64,000 bases of DNA from Deltaproteobacteria bacterium HGW-Deltaproteobacteria-8 (GCA_002840405.1 PHAR01000004.1:170977-234976); one strand, 5' to 3'. Positions 45,777 through 53,763 are shown, counted from the stretch's first letter. Notes: a model not told the origin generated them from the sequence alone. Numbers and translations are program-made.

Positions 45777-46028
45777 CTAGCAGCAAGGGTCCAAAGGATC
45801 AGGTTCAAGCGCCAGAACGACCAGCTGCGCTTCCGACACCCTGCCCACCACCTGGCGGACCTCGGCGAGGCATCACCTGCCGCTGGGGTTCTTCGTGGTG
45901 CACTGGCTCGCACCGGCCTTCATGGTGGCGTGAATACGCTCGATGAGGGTGGACCGGCCATGCTCAACGAGGTCTTGTTCGATGTCCTTGGCGGTGTAGC
46001 CAAAGCAGTGGCAGACGAGTTTATCCAT
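45777..46028 (-). CDS. BFD-like [2Fe-2S] protein, probable selenoprotein (in-frame TGA read as Sec)
   Basis: Reads MDKLVCHCFGYTAKDIEQDL to ...QCTTKNPSGR (51 residues), then TGA at 45873-45875, then CLAEVRQVVGRVSEAQLVVL and 11 more residues to a TAG at 45777. BFD-like proteins bind a [2Fe-2S] cluster with a CxC pair plus later cysteines; here C6, C8 and C43 are present and position 52 is the TGA, directly before C53. Relatives known to me continue past this point with a CLxDVRRVV-like helix, so the sequence after TGA looks like the real protein. A hairpin at the right distance resembles a bacterial SECIS. The ATG at 46026-46028 has GAGGT 9 nt upstream. Role: small electron carrier or Fe-S/metal chaperone. 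If TGA is a true stop, the product is a 51-residue truncated protein. Confidence 0.78.
45843..45860 (-). promoter_or_regulatory. putative bacterial SECIS hairpin
   Basis: In the mRNA, GUCCGCC / GGUGGGC form a 7-bp stem (two G-U pairs) with loop AGGU. The loop begins 22 nt after the U of UGA; in E. coli fdhF the AGGU of the SECIS loop begins 20 nt after it. Similar spacing and loop bases support SelB binding. Confidence 0.6.
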
Positions 46029-46170
46029 CCGGGCTGTACCTCTGGCGGGACCATATCCAAATCTTCGGCAGAGGCCAAGCCATATGAGATGACCACTTCC
46101 CCGCCCGTTGCGTCGCCGGGCCTTCGCCGTGGCCGAAGCGAAAATGACCGCCAATAGGCGGTTTCCTGCC

Positions 46171-46199
46171 TTGACGCCGCTGGGCGGGCTCCCTACAAG
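46171..46199 (+). promoter_or_regulatory. candidate promoter of the small secreted protein gene
   Basis: TTGACG (46171-46176), 17-bp spacer, TACAAG (46194-46199). Sits in the 212-bp divergent gap between the Fe-S protein gene and the next gene. Confidence 0.5.
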
Positions 46200-46240
46200 A
46201 CAGATTCGCCAGCAACGTTTTGCACCCCTTGGGAGGCCCC

Positions 46241-46486
46241 ATGAAACGACTCTGCGCCGCACTGCTCCTCGCGGCCCTCGCTGTGGCCCTGCCTGCCGTT
46301 GTTCTGGGCAGCGAGATGTTCCCCAAACCTCCGGTGCCTTCTTCGCGCGACAAGATCACAGCCACCGCCAAGCCAGGCAGCAAGACCACCGTCAGCAAGA
46401 ACAGCCTCCAGACCGGCGCCAAAACCGCCAAGACCAGCCGGAGCACCCGGCTCATGACGACCAAAAACCCCGCCTCGCTGCAATAG
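46241..46486 (+). CDS. small secreted basic protein
   Basis: 81 residues from the ATG at 46241 (GGGAGG upstream). Signal peptide (LCAALLLAALAVALPAVVLGS) then a low-complexity Lys/Thr/Ser-rich tail (KITATAKPGSKTTVSKN). No domain recognised; probably exported and disordered. Codon pattern is consistent with a real gene, but the low complexity leaves some doubt. Confidence 0.65.
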   Translation: MKRLCAALLLAALAVALPAVVLGSEMFPKPPVPSSRDKITATAKPGSKTTVSKNSLQTGAKTAKTSRSTRLMTTKNPASLQ

Positions 46487-46512
46487 CGGCGGCATCCTTC
46501 AGGGAGCCCCCC

Positions 46513-47004
46513 ATGATCCTCGACGCCCTGGCCAACTGGCGGCTGTATTCCGACCGGCCCGCATGGATGCAGGCCTTTGCCTGGCTGCAGACCCTGACCA
46601 CGGACACGGTCCTGGGCGAGCATGTCATCAGCGAAGACGGCAGCCGCGACCTCTACGCCGTGGTCTTCGACTTTCAGACCAAGAACCTGCTGGACACCAC
46701 CCTTGAGGCCCACCGCGTCTACGCGGACATCCACGTGCCGCTGCCCGTGCCCACCGGCGGCCCCGAGGTCCACGCCCGCTTCGCCCTGGAGGAGCTTCAG
46801 GAGAAGGCCCCCTACGACGCGGTCAGGGACGCGGTCTGCTTCCACCACCCGGACCGCTTCAACGCCCTGTTCACGCTGCACCCCGGCCAGTTCGCCCTGT
46901 ACCTTCCGAGCGACGCGCACCTCTCCCAGTGCAAGACCACCCCGGCCCCGCAAGATCTGCGCAAGGTGGTGGTCAAAGTCCGCGCGGAACTGCTGCTCCC
47001 GTGA
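46513..47004 (+). CDS. YhcH/YjgK/YiaL (EbgC-like) family protein
   Basis: 163 residues from the ATG at 46513. Typical features: TLTTDTVLGEHVISEDGSRDLYAVVFDFQT, LEAHRVYADIHVPL (metal-binding His of the cupin-like fold) and LHPGQFALYLPSDAH. Relatives include the beta subunit of evolved beta-galactosidase and proteins that act on sialic acids; the substrate here is unknown. Stop overlaps the chrA start. Confidence 0.85.
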   Translation: MILDALANWRLYSDRPAWMQAFAWLQTLTTDTVLGEHVISEDGSRDLYAVVFDFQTKNLLDTTLEAHRVYADIHVPLPVPTGGPEVHARFALEELQEKAPYDAVRDAVCFHHPDRFNALFTLHPGQFALYLPSDAHLSQCKTTPAPQDLRKVVVKVRAELLLP

Positions 47005-48218
47005 GCACCCTGCCCCAGCCTTCCCCTCCTGCTGCCCTGGCCGCAGACCTGGCCCCGGACGCGGCGACGGACACGCCCCCGGCCCAAGTCAGCCTGCTGG
47101 ACATCTTCCGCTGCTTTCTGCGCGTAGGCGCCACGGCCTACGGCGGCCCGGCCATGATGCCGCTCATGCGCGACCATATCCTGAAGCGCGGCTGGCTTAA
47201 CGACGAGGGCTTCAAGGTCGGCCTCGCGGTCTGCCAGGGCATTCCCGGCGGCACGCTGATGCAGATGGCCGCCTACGTGGGCCTGGTGCTGCGCGGCCTG
47301 CCCGGCGCGCTGGCGGGCTTCGTGGGCTTCGGCGTGCCCGCCTGCCTGCTCATCACCGCGCTCTCGGCCCTGTACCACGCCATGCAGGGCATGGCCCTCA
47401 CCACCTCGGCCATGGCGGGCCTGTCCTGCGTGGTGATCGGCATCATCGCCCTGGCTGTGTACGATTTCTGGCTGAAGTATGCGCGCGGCCCGCGCCGCGT
47501 GGTCATGACCATGCTGGCCTGCGCCCTGTTCTTGTCCGGCGTCAGCCCGGCCTGGATCATCCTGGGCGCGGCGCTCATCGGCCCGGTTGTCTTCCGCTAC
47601 GAGACGGCCCCGCCCGTGAGCCTGCCCGAGACCCGGGTGGAGGTGCGCGGCATGCTGGTGCTGACGGCCCTTGGCCTGGCCTGGCTTGGAACGGCCTACG
47701 CCCTGTCCCCGCTGCTGCTCAAGCTGTCCCTGTCCATGGCCAAGGCCGACCTCATGGCCTTTGGCGGCTACGGCGTGTTCCCGGCCCTGTACCACGAGGC
47801 CGTGGACCTCAACCAGTGGATGAGCGCGGCCACCTTCATGGACGGCATGGCCCTGGCCCAGGTGACGCCCGGCCCATTCATGCTCGGGGCCTGCTTCGTG
47901 GGCTACCACATCGCGGGGCTGCTCGGCGCGCTCACCGCCGGCATCTGGATCTTCACGCCGTCCTTCTTCATCCTCATGCTGACCGTGCCCAGCGCCAACC
48001 GGCTGCTGGGCTGGCAGCCCTTTCGGCGCGCGCTTGCGGGCGTGCTCTCCACGCTGGGCGGGCTGATCCTGGCCGTGGGCATCCAGCTTGGCCGGACCAT
48101 GGACTGGTCGTGGCTCAAGGTCGTCTTCTGCGTGGTGGCGACCATCGCCCTGTGGAAGCGCGTGGACCCCATCTGGGTGGTGATCTGCGGGGTGAGCCTG
48201 GGCCTGTGGCTGCTGTGA
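47001..48218 (+). CDS. ChrA-family chromate/anion transporter
   Basis: 405 residues from a GTG that overlaps the preceding TGA (GTGA). Two CHR repeats: GATAYGGPAMMPLMRDHI...GLAVCQGIPGG and AFGGYGVFPALYHEAVD...MALAQVTPGPFMLG, each with the conserved GG and PGP-type motifs. Membrane segments throughout. The family exports chromate, with sulfate-like anions as natural relatives. The N-terminus is a Pro/Ala-rich extension of about 35 residues. Confidence 0.9.
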   Translation: MSTLPQPSPPAALAADLAPDAATDTPPAQVSLLDIFRCFLRVGATAYGGPAMMPLMRDHILKRGWLNDEGFKVGLAVCQGIPGGTLMQMAAYVGLVLRGLPGALAGFVGFGVPACLLITALSALYHAMQGMALTTSAMAGLSCVVIGIIALAVYDFWLKYARGPRRVVMTMLACALFLSGVSPAWIILGAALIGPVVFRYETAPPVSLPETRVEVRGMLVLTALGLAWLGTAYALSPLLLKLSLSMAKADLMAFGGYGVFPALYHEAVDLNQWMSAATFMDGMALAQVTPGPFMLGACFVGYHIAGLLGALTAGIWIFTPSFFILMLTVPSANRLLGWQPFRRALAGVLSTLGGLILAVGIQLGRTMDWSWLKVVFCVVATIALWKRVDPIWVVICGVSLGLWLL

Positions 48219-48295
48219 GGGCGGTTATCATTTGGGCCAGGATTCCTGTGTCTGCCTGATTTACGCCACGCTTGCGTCCTTGCGCCCAAACGCCC

Positions 48296-48324
48296 TTGCA
48301 TCCCTTACCAGCCTGTCCTATATA
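48296..48324 (+). promoter_or_regulatory. sigma70-type promoter before the zinc-ribbon gene
   Basis: TTGCAT (48296-48301), 17-bp spacer, TATATA (48319-48324). Confidence 0.6.
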
Positions 48325-48380
48325 TGGAAAATGGACGAGTCCCAGTGGGCTCCCCAAACACCCCAGAGCAGGAGGACGTC

Positions 48381-48569
48381 ATGACCGAGGCAACCAAGTG
48401 GAACTGCCCCAAGTGCAAGGCTGACAACACCCCGGATTTCACCCACTGCCGCATGTGCGGCGAGCACAACCCGGCGCTGCCTGTGCTGAAAACCTGCGAG
48501 AGATGCGGCTTCAAGACCGACAAGGACTGCTGCCCCAGCTGCAACAGCAAAATGTTCCTGCAACTCTAG
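48381..48569 (+). CDS. small double zinc-ribbon protein
   Basis: 62 residues from the ATG at 48381 (AGGAGG 6 nt upstream). Four CxxC knuckles: CPKC, CRMC, CERC and CPSC, enough for two zinc sites. No other domain. Probably a structural or adaptor protein. A longer frame from 48324 starts inside the promoter and is not used. Confidence 0.8.
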   Translation: MTEATKWNCPKCKADNTPDFTHCRMCGEHNPALPVLKTCERCGFKTDKDCCPSCNSKMFLQL

Positions 48570-48607
48570 CGAGCCCGACTCCCCCTCACAGCCGCAGGAG
48601 AACGCCC

Positions 48608-48955
48608 ATGGACCAGCCCCCCTATTCCATCGCCAAGCGCGAGGTCATCGCCGAGACGGAAAACCTGCGCGTGGTGCTCATGACGCTCGCCCCAGGCGAG
48701 GCCACGCCCTGGCACCACCACACCAAGATCACGGACACCACCTTCGCCCTCACCGGGGCGGTGCGCGTGGAGATCGAGACCGATGCGGACGGTGTTGCGG
48801 AGGCGGGGCGGGTGGAACGGCGCGAGCTGTTCCCCGGCGCGCCCTGCCGGATTGAGCCGGGCACCATGCACCGCGTGGTCAACGCGGGCAACGACCCCTG
48901 CTCGTTTCTGCTGGTGCAGGGCCTGGGCAGGTACGATTTCATCAAGCCGGGCTGA
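48608..48955 (+). CDS. cupin-domain protein
   Basis: 115 residues from the ATG at 48608 (AGGAGA upstream). Cupin motif 1 is LAPGEATPWHHHTKITDTTFALTG with metal-binding His; motif 2 is ELFPGAPCRIEPGTMHRVVNAG. Single-domain cupins bind a metal and small ligands; the reaction is not predictable. 38 bp after the zinc-ribbon gene. Confidence 0.85.
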   Translation: MDQPPYSIAKREVIAETENLRVVLMTLAPGEATPWHHHTKITDTTFALTGAVRVEIETDADGVAEAGRVERRELFPGAPCRIEPGTMHRVVNAGNDPCSFLLVQGLGRYDFIKPG

Positions 48956-48980
48956 AGCGCTGTTTGCGAAAGGCGCTCTT

Positions 48981-49127
48981 GGGCCTGTCTTAAAGAGATG
49001 GATTTTGTTTCCTGGCAAGGAGAGAACCGATTTGGGGCCAGGGCTAGTACTCTTGCGGTACAGCCCTGGACCAAAATCGGGTCTCGACAACGCCCAGGGG
49101 GGAAAAGACACTTTTTGAGGCAGGCCC
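48981..49127. repeat. 147-bp nearly full-length inverted repeat
   Basis: Left arm 48981-49050 pairs with right arm 49058-49127. The outer 17 bp (GGGCCTGTCTTAAAGAG with its partner) pair fully if G-U is allowed. The inner 23 bp (CCGATTT...GCTAGTAC with its partner GTAC.GCCCTGG...) pair with few bulges. The tip is GTAC-TCTTGCG-GTAC. It lies between convergent genes (cupin and tupC), and its last base is in the tupC stop codon. It may be a MITE-like element, a structured RNA or a two-way terminator. Confidence 0.75.
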
Positions 49128-49807
49128 TAAAGTGAGCCGGTAATGCGCCCCTCGTCCACCAGCAGGACCCGGTCGGCGCAGGACTTGAGCCAGTCCACAT
49201 CGTGGCTGCTGATGACCAGGGTGGCCCCGCGCGACTCGCGGGCGGCCAGCACGGCGCGCTGCACATGCCCGATGCTGGCGCGGTCCAGGCCGCTCGTGGG
49301 TTCGTCCAGAAGCAGGGCCTCGGGCTTCAGCACCAGCCGCGCGGCCAGGGCCACGCGCCGGGCCTCGCCGCCGGAGAGCTCGCGCCAGGAGCGCGGACCG
49401 AAGTCCTTGTAATCCAGCCCCACCAGCCCCAGGGCCTCGGCCAGCAGCTCCTGCGGGGCGTCCTGGCCGCGCAGCTTGAGGCCAAAAGCCACGTTGGAGG
49501 CCACCGAGCGCTTGAGCAAACAGGTGTCCTGGCCCAGCAGCACGGCCCGGCGGCGCAGCAGGTGCCCGGCGCGCAGGGCGGCGGCATCCACCAGACCTCC
49601 GTCGAAGAACATCTCGCCCACGCGGGCCGAGAGCAGAAAACCCAGCAGCTTGAGCAGGGTGCTCTTGCCGCTGCCGTTGTGGCCCACCAGCCCCAGGATG
49701 CTCCCGCGTTCGATGGTCAGCTCCGGCACGTGCAGCACGGAAACCAGGCCAGAGGCTTCCCCGTACCCGGCCTCCACCCCGCGCAACTGGTACAGCGGCG
49801 CGCTCAT
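49127..49807 (-). CDS. tupC: TupC-like tungstate ABC transporter ATPase
   Basis: 226 residues. Walker A GHNGSGKST, signature LSGGEARR, Walker B LLLDEPTSGLD and switch SSHDVDW. ATG at 49805-49807 overlaps the tupB stop. Smaller than Mod/Cys ATPases and lacking a C-terminal regulatory domain, as in TupC. Powers oxyanion uptake through TupB. Tungstate fits an anaerobe with tungsten formate dehydrogenases. Confidence 0.88.
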   Translation of the reverse strand: MSAPLYQLRGVEAGYGEASGLVSVLHVPELTIERGSILGLVGHNGSGKSTLLKLLGFLLSARVGEMFFDGGLVDAAALRAGHLLRRRAVLLGQDTCLLKRSVASNVAFGLKLRGQDAPQELLAEALGLVGLDYKDFGPRSWRELSGGEARRVALAARLVLKPEALLLDEPTSGLDRASIGHVQRAVLAARESRGATLVISSHDVDWLKSCADRVLLVDEGRITGSL

Positions 49808-50517
49808 GCCCGTCTCCTGCCCGTTTCGCTGGACCGGCCGCGCAAAAGCCCCACCAGCAGATTCACCACCAGGGCCACGATCATCAGCACGATGCCCAGC
49901 GCAATGCCCGTGGCGAACTCGCCCCGGCCGGTCTCCAGCGCGATGGCCGTGGTGATGGTGCGCGTCTGCCACTTGATGTTGCCGCCGACCATCATGGCGA
50001 TGCCGACCTCGGACACGATGCGGCCGAAGGCCGTGGCAGCGGCCAGGGCCATGGCGAAGCGCGCCTCGGACAGGGTGGCCAGGAGCAGCTGCCAGCGGTC
50101 CGCGCCAAGGGAGAGTACGGTGTCGGTCAGGCGCGAGTCCGTGGACTCCACAGCCGTGGCGGTCATGGAAATGATGATGGGCAGGCCGAGCAGCGTGAGG
50201 CCCACGGCCATGCCCGGCACGGTGAAGAGCAGGCCCCACTCGCCCAGCGGGCCGCGCGCGGTCAAAAAGGCGTACACGATGAGCCCGATGACCACGGTGG
50301 GCAGCGAGAGCATCCAGTCCACGAACAGGCGCGCGCCGCGCTTGCCGGGAAAACGGAAATGCCCCAGGGCGAACCCCAAGGGCAATCCCAGAAGCAGACT
50401 GACGGCCAGGGCCAGGGCCGTGACGCTCGCGGTTGCGCCGACCGCCGAGAAGGTCTCGGGGTCCAGCGCCAGCAGAAGCGCCACGGCCTTGGTCAGGCCT
50501 TCACTGAAGTAGTCCAT
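49804..50517 (-). CDS. tupB: TupB-like tungstate ABC transporter permease
   Basis: 237 residues. Membrane segments throughout and the EAA-type loop LSLGADRWQLLLATLSEARFAMALAAATAFGRIVSEVG. The N-terminal SEGLTKAVALLLALDPETF is typical of TupB/WtpB. Forms the channel with TupC; ends in the ATGA overlap. Confidence 0.9.
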   Translation of the reverse strand: MDYFSEGLTKAVALLLALDPETFSAVGATASVTALALAVSLLLGLPLGFALGHFRFPGKRGARLFVDWMLSLPTVVIGLIVYAFLTARGPLGEWGLLFTVPGMAVGLTLLGLPIIISMTATAVESTDSRLTDTVLSLGADRWQLLLATLSEARFAMALAAATAFGRIVSEVGIAMMVGGNIKWQTRTITTAIALETGRGEFATGIALGIVLMIVALVVNLLVGLLRGRSSETGRRRA

Positions 50518-50544
50518 GGTCCTCCGCCAAGGGGCGGTCTGCCG

Positions 50545-51369
50545 CTATTTGCCGGCGTTGGGGAAGAACAGCTGCTTGCCCTCGAGCTTGAAAGCCGCGA
50601 TGGCCTTCTGGCCCACCGGGGACACGAACCAGGCCTCCAGCTTCTTGGCGGCCGCGTGCTTGATGTTGGTGCACTTGGGCGCGAGCTGGATAACGCTGTA
50701 CTGGTTGAGCAGAGCCTTGTCACCCTCGGAGAGGATGGTCAGGCCGGATTTGCCCTGGTCCTTGGCCTCGTACTTGATCCAGGTGCCACGGTCGGTCAGG
50801 GTGTAGGCCCCGCGTTCGGCGGCGATGCGCAGGGTGGCCAGCATGCCCTGGCCCACGCCGATGTACCAGGAGTCCTTGTCCGGAACGGGCAGGGAGGCGG
50901 CCTTCCAGAGGTTCTTCTCCATCTTGTGGGTGCCGGAGTCGTCGCCACGGCTGGCGAAAGGTGCCTTGGCGGCCGCGACGGCCTTCAGCGAATCAGCCAC
51001 GCCCTTGCCCTTGATCTTGGCGGGGTCCTTGACCGGGCCCACCAGCACGAAGTCGTTGTACATGAACTCCGCGCGGGAAACGCCATTGCCCTCGGCGATG
51101 AATTTCTTCTCGGCACCGGGGGCGTGGACCATGAGCACGTCCACGTCGCAGTTCTTGCCGTGCTCGAGCGCCTTGCCCGTGCCCACGGCGATCCAGCGCA
51201 TCGTGAGGCCCGTGTCCTTCAGGACCATGGGCGCGAGGTAGTCCAGCAGGCCGGTGTCGGCGGTGCTGGTGGTGGTGCCGACCTTGATGTCTTCTGCGGC
51301 AAAGGCCACGCTGGCGCAAGCGAACGCCAGAACCAGGGCCAGGGTCATGTGGAGGATGAGTTTACGCAT
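50545..51369 (-). CDS. tupA: TupA-like tungstate-binding protein
   Basis: 274 residues from the ATG at 51367-51369 (AGGAGA 5 nt upstream). Cleavable signal peptide, then the oxyanion-binding motifs KVGTTTSTADTGLLDYL, VLMVHAP and SRGDDSGTH known from TupA. Periplasmic; hands tungstate to TupBC. 27 nt upstream of tupB. Confidence 0.9.
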   Translation of the reverse strand: MRKLILHMTLALVLAFACASVAFAAEDIKVGTTTSTADTGLLDYLAPMVLKDTGLTMRWIAVGTGKALEHGKNCDVDVLMVHAPGAEKKFIAEGNGVSRAEFMYNDFVLVGPVKDPAKIKGKGVADSLKAVAAAKAPFASRGDDSGTHKMEKNLWKAASLPVPDKDSWYIGVGQGMLATLRIAAERGAYTLTDRGTWIKYEAKDQGKSGLTILSEGDKALLNQYSVIQLAPKCTNIKHAAAKKLEAWFVSPVGQKAIAAFKLEGKQLFFPNAGK

Positions 51370-51417
51370 GGGCTTCTCCTTATGCACGTGATGAGGGTTT
51401 CACAAAAAGCGGGGGGA

Positions 51418-52269
51418 CTATTCGTACTGCTTGGCGTAGGCCGCGTCGTTGTAGAGCGGCGCGCCGTGCTCCTTCTTGCCGAAGCTGCGGATGAGCTTCT
51501 GGCCAGCCGGGGAGCCCACAAACGTGATGAACTTCGCGGCCATGGCCGCGCCCGGCGTCGCGCCCTCGGGCTGGCACAGGGTGTGGTAGGTGTTGATGAG
51601 GAACTTGTCGCCCCGGAACAGGATCTTCAGGCCCTTGACGTCCTTCTTCGCGGCCGCCCAGGTGCTGCTGTCGGTCATGAAGTAGCCCTGCTCGGCGTCG
51701 GCGCGCAGAAGCGTGGCCGTCATGAAGCCCTTGGAGATGATGTACCAGTCGCCCGCCGGGGTGACCTCGGCGGTCTTCCAGATGGCCAGCTCCTTCTTGT
51801 GCGTGCCGGAGTTGTCACCGCGCGAGTAGAATTTGGCCTGGGCCCCCGCGATCAGGGCGTAGGCCTCGGCCGCGCTCTTGGCCTTGGCGATCTTGGCCGG
51901 GTCTTTCTTGGGGCCCACGATGTAGAACTCGTTGGACCCGATGAGCGAATGGTTGGTGGCCCAGCCTTCCTCCAGGGCGGCCTTCTCGGCCTTGGGCGCG
52001 TGGACCATGATCATGTCCACTTCCTTGGCCTTGAGCAGGTCGAGCGAGGCGCCCGAACCAGCCTTGACCCAGTTCAGCTTGGCTTTTTCCTTTTTACCGA
52101 AAGCCTCGCCCAGCACCTTGAGCAGGCCCAGCTCACCGGGACTGCCCGTGGCCAGGGTGAATTCGCTCGGGCCGGGGCCATAGGATTCGCTGATTTTCGG
52201 GGCAGCCTGCACAACAGTGGCGCAGGCGAGCATGGACAACAAGACAAACAGGGAAACAAAACGACGCAT
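51418..52269 (-). CDS. second TupA-like oxyanion-binding protein
   Basis: 283 residues from the ATG at 52267-52269 (GGAGGAG upstream). Signal peptide then a TupA-type fold: MIMVHAPKAEKAALEEGW, FYSRGDNSGTHKKELAIW and NTYHTLCQPEGA. The first anion-binding loop is LATGSPGELGLL instead of TTTSTADTGLLD, so the ligand set differs from tupA next door. Shares one TupBC pair with tupA; it may bind another oxyanion or tune specificity. First gene of the unit, behind a 16-bp tandem repeat. Confidence 0.85.
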   Translation of the reverse strand: MRRFVSLFVLLSMLACATVVQAAPKISESYGPGPSEFTLATGSPGELGLLKVLGEAFGKKEKAKLNWVKAGSGASLDLLKAKEVDMIMVHAPKAEKAALEEGWATNHSLIGSNEFYIVGPKKDPAKIAKAKSAAEAYALIAGAQAKFYSRGDNSGTHKKELAIWKTAEVTPAGDWYIISKGFMTATLLRADAEQGYFMTDSSTWAAAKKDVKGLKILFRGDKFLINTYHTLCQPEGATPGAAMAAKFITFVGSPAGQKLIRSFGKKEHGAPLYNDAAYAKQYE

Positions 52270-52295
52270 GGCGGCTCCTCCGGGTTGGTCAAAAC

Positions 52296-52333
52296 TGGCA
52301 TATGCCACAAAAGACACATGCCACAAATGACAC
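52296..52333 (-). promoter_or_regulatory. 16-bp tandem repeat and palindrome upstream of the tup genes
   Basis: ATGCCACAAAAGACAC (52302-52317) and ATGCCACAAATGACAC (52318-52333) are adjacent direct repeats with 15 of 16 bases equal. TGGCATATGCCA (52296-52307) is a perfect palindrome that overlaps the first copy. Likely regulator-binding site 30-65 bp before the gene start. Confidence 0.6.
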
Positions 52334-52387
52334 AACACCACGGAAGATGTAAAGGGCTGCGCGAATAGCTGAAGCTACGGCACGAAG

Positions 52388-53362
52388 CTACGAGATCTTA
52401 TTGACGACATTCTGCGGCTGGCCGGCCAGGAAGCCCGCAAGATTCGCGGCCACGCCTGCCATGAGCCGGGTGCGCGCCTCCTGCGAGGCCCAGGCCACGT
52501 GCGGGGTGAGGAGGCAGTTCGGCGCGGACAAGAGCGGGTTGCCCGGCTGGATGGGCTCCACGCGCACCACATCGAGCGCGGCCCCGCCCAAACGGCCCGC
52601 AGTGAGCGCGGCCGCAAGCGCGGCCTCGTCCACCAGCTGCCCGCGCGCGGTGTTCACCAGCCGCGCCGTGGGCTTCATGAGCCCGAGCAGGCGCGCATCG
52701 ACCAAATTCTCGTTGTCCGCCGTCAGCGGGCAGTGCAGGCTGATCACGTCGGACGCGGCGAAGAGCTCGTCCAGCCCGGCAAAGGCAAAGGGCTGGTAGG
52801 CAGGCGCTGGCTTGGGGCGCGGGGCAAACGCCAGCACGTGCATGCCGAAGGCGTGGGCCAGCTCGGCCACCCGCTGGCCGATGGCGCCAAAGCCCACCAC
52901 CCCGAAGGTCTTGCCCGCCAGCTCCACCACGGGCGCGTCCCAGAAGCAGAAGTCCGGCTGGGCGCTCCAGCGGCCCTCGGACACGGCGCGGGCGTGGTGC
53001 GAGGTGTGGCTGAACATCTCCAGCACCACGGACAGGACATGCTGCGCCACCGAGGGCGGCGAGTAGCCAGGCACGTTGCAGACCGGGATGCCGCGCTTGG
53101 CTGCGGCGGCGATGTCCACCACGTTGTAGCCCGTGGCCAGCACCAGGATGCACTTCAGGTCCGGCAGGGCGTGTATGGTGGCCGCGTCGAGCACGGTCTT
53201 GTTGGTCAGCAGCACATCCGCGCCAGCAGCCCGCTCAAGGACCTGTCCGGGGGCGGTGCGGTCAAAGACGGTCAGCGGGCCTTGATCGGCCAGGGCCTGC
53301 CAGGAGATATCCTGGCCCATGGTGTAGCCATCCAGCACCACCAGACGCGGTCTTGCGGTCAT
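52388..53362 (-). CDS. D-2-hydroxyacid dehydrogenase (glycerate dehydrogenase-like)
   Basis: 324 residues. NAD-binding fold with VVGFGAIGQRVAELAHAFGM, catalytic Arg in NTARGQLVDE, Glu in VVRVEPIQ and His in LTPHVAWAS. Closest in pattern to HprA glycerate/hydroxypyruvate dehydrogenases (YNVVDIAAAAKRGIPVCNVPGYS). Soluble, cytoplasmic. Substrate is inferred. Confidence 0.92.
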   Translation of the reverse strand: MTARPRLVVLDGYTMGQDISWQALADQGPLTVFDRTAPGQVLERAAGADVLLTNKTVLDAATIHALPDLKCILVLATGYNVVDIAAAAKRGIPVCNVPGYSPPSVAQHVLSVVLEMFSHTSHHARAVSEGRWSAQPDFCFWDAPVVELAGKTFGVVGFGAIGQRVAELAHAFGMHVLAFAPRPKPAPAYQPFAFAGLDELFAASDVISLHCPLTADNENLVDARLLGLMKPTARLVNTARGQLVDEAALAAALTAGRLGGAALDVVRVEPIQPGNPLLSAPNCLLTPHVAWASQEARTRLMAGVAANLAGFLAGQPQNVVNKIS

Positions 53363-53556
53363 GTTGAGCCTCCTTGCGGCGCAAGTGGCGCCTGGGTGCT
53401 TCTACATCGCTGGCGCCGGGGCTGACAAGGGGCCGGAAAAGCACGCTCTGCTGTCCATGCCGGAGCCAGACCCCCTTGACATTTTGCGGCATTCCGGTGA
53501 AATGAAGCCGCCTCGGCTCATCAGGCCCGGCAAAGAATGCACGGAGGACTCAACAC

Positions 53557-53700
53557 ATGCTCGGCGAACTCTTGAAAGACATGGCTCACAGCACCACCCA
53601 GGGCACCGTCGGTGTTTCCCTGATCTTCATGTACCTGGCCTGGATCATCATCGTGGCCATGATCCGCATCAAGCAGGGCAAGGCCGAAGGCCACCACTAG
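53557..53700 (+). CDS. 47-residue single-helix membrane protein
   Basis: MLGELLKDMAHSTTQGTVGV then a hydrophobic helix (SLIFMYLAWIIIVAMI) and a basic tail (RIKQGKAEGHH). GGAGGA 8 nt upstream of the ATG; a TTGACA lies at 53476-53481 (weak -10) and a strong terminator follows. It stands alone as a transcription unit and has good codon bias. Function unknown; small membrane proteins of this kind often partner with larger complexes. Confidence 0.72.
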   Translation: MLGELLKDMAHSTTQGTVGVSLIFMYLAWIIIVAMIRIKQGKAEGHH

Positions 53701-53763
53701 CATCACTCGGCCACGATGTGGCCGGGCGCCGGGAGCCTCTTCCGGCCTGACTTTTGCGAATCG

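Noticed and set aside
45648..46157. 169-codon plus-strand frame over the Fe-S protein
   Set aside because: Basic, low-complexity sequence antisense to the conserved BFD-like frame; part of it is tandem repeat.
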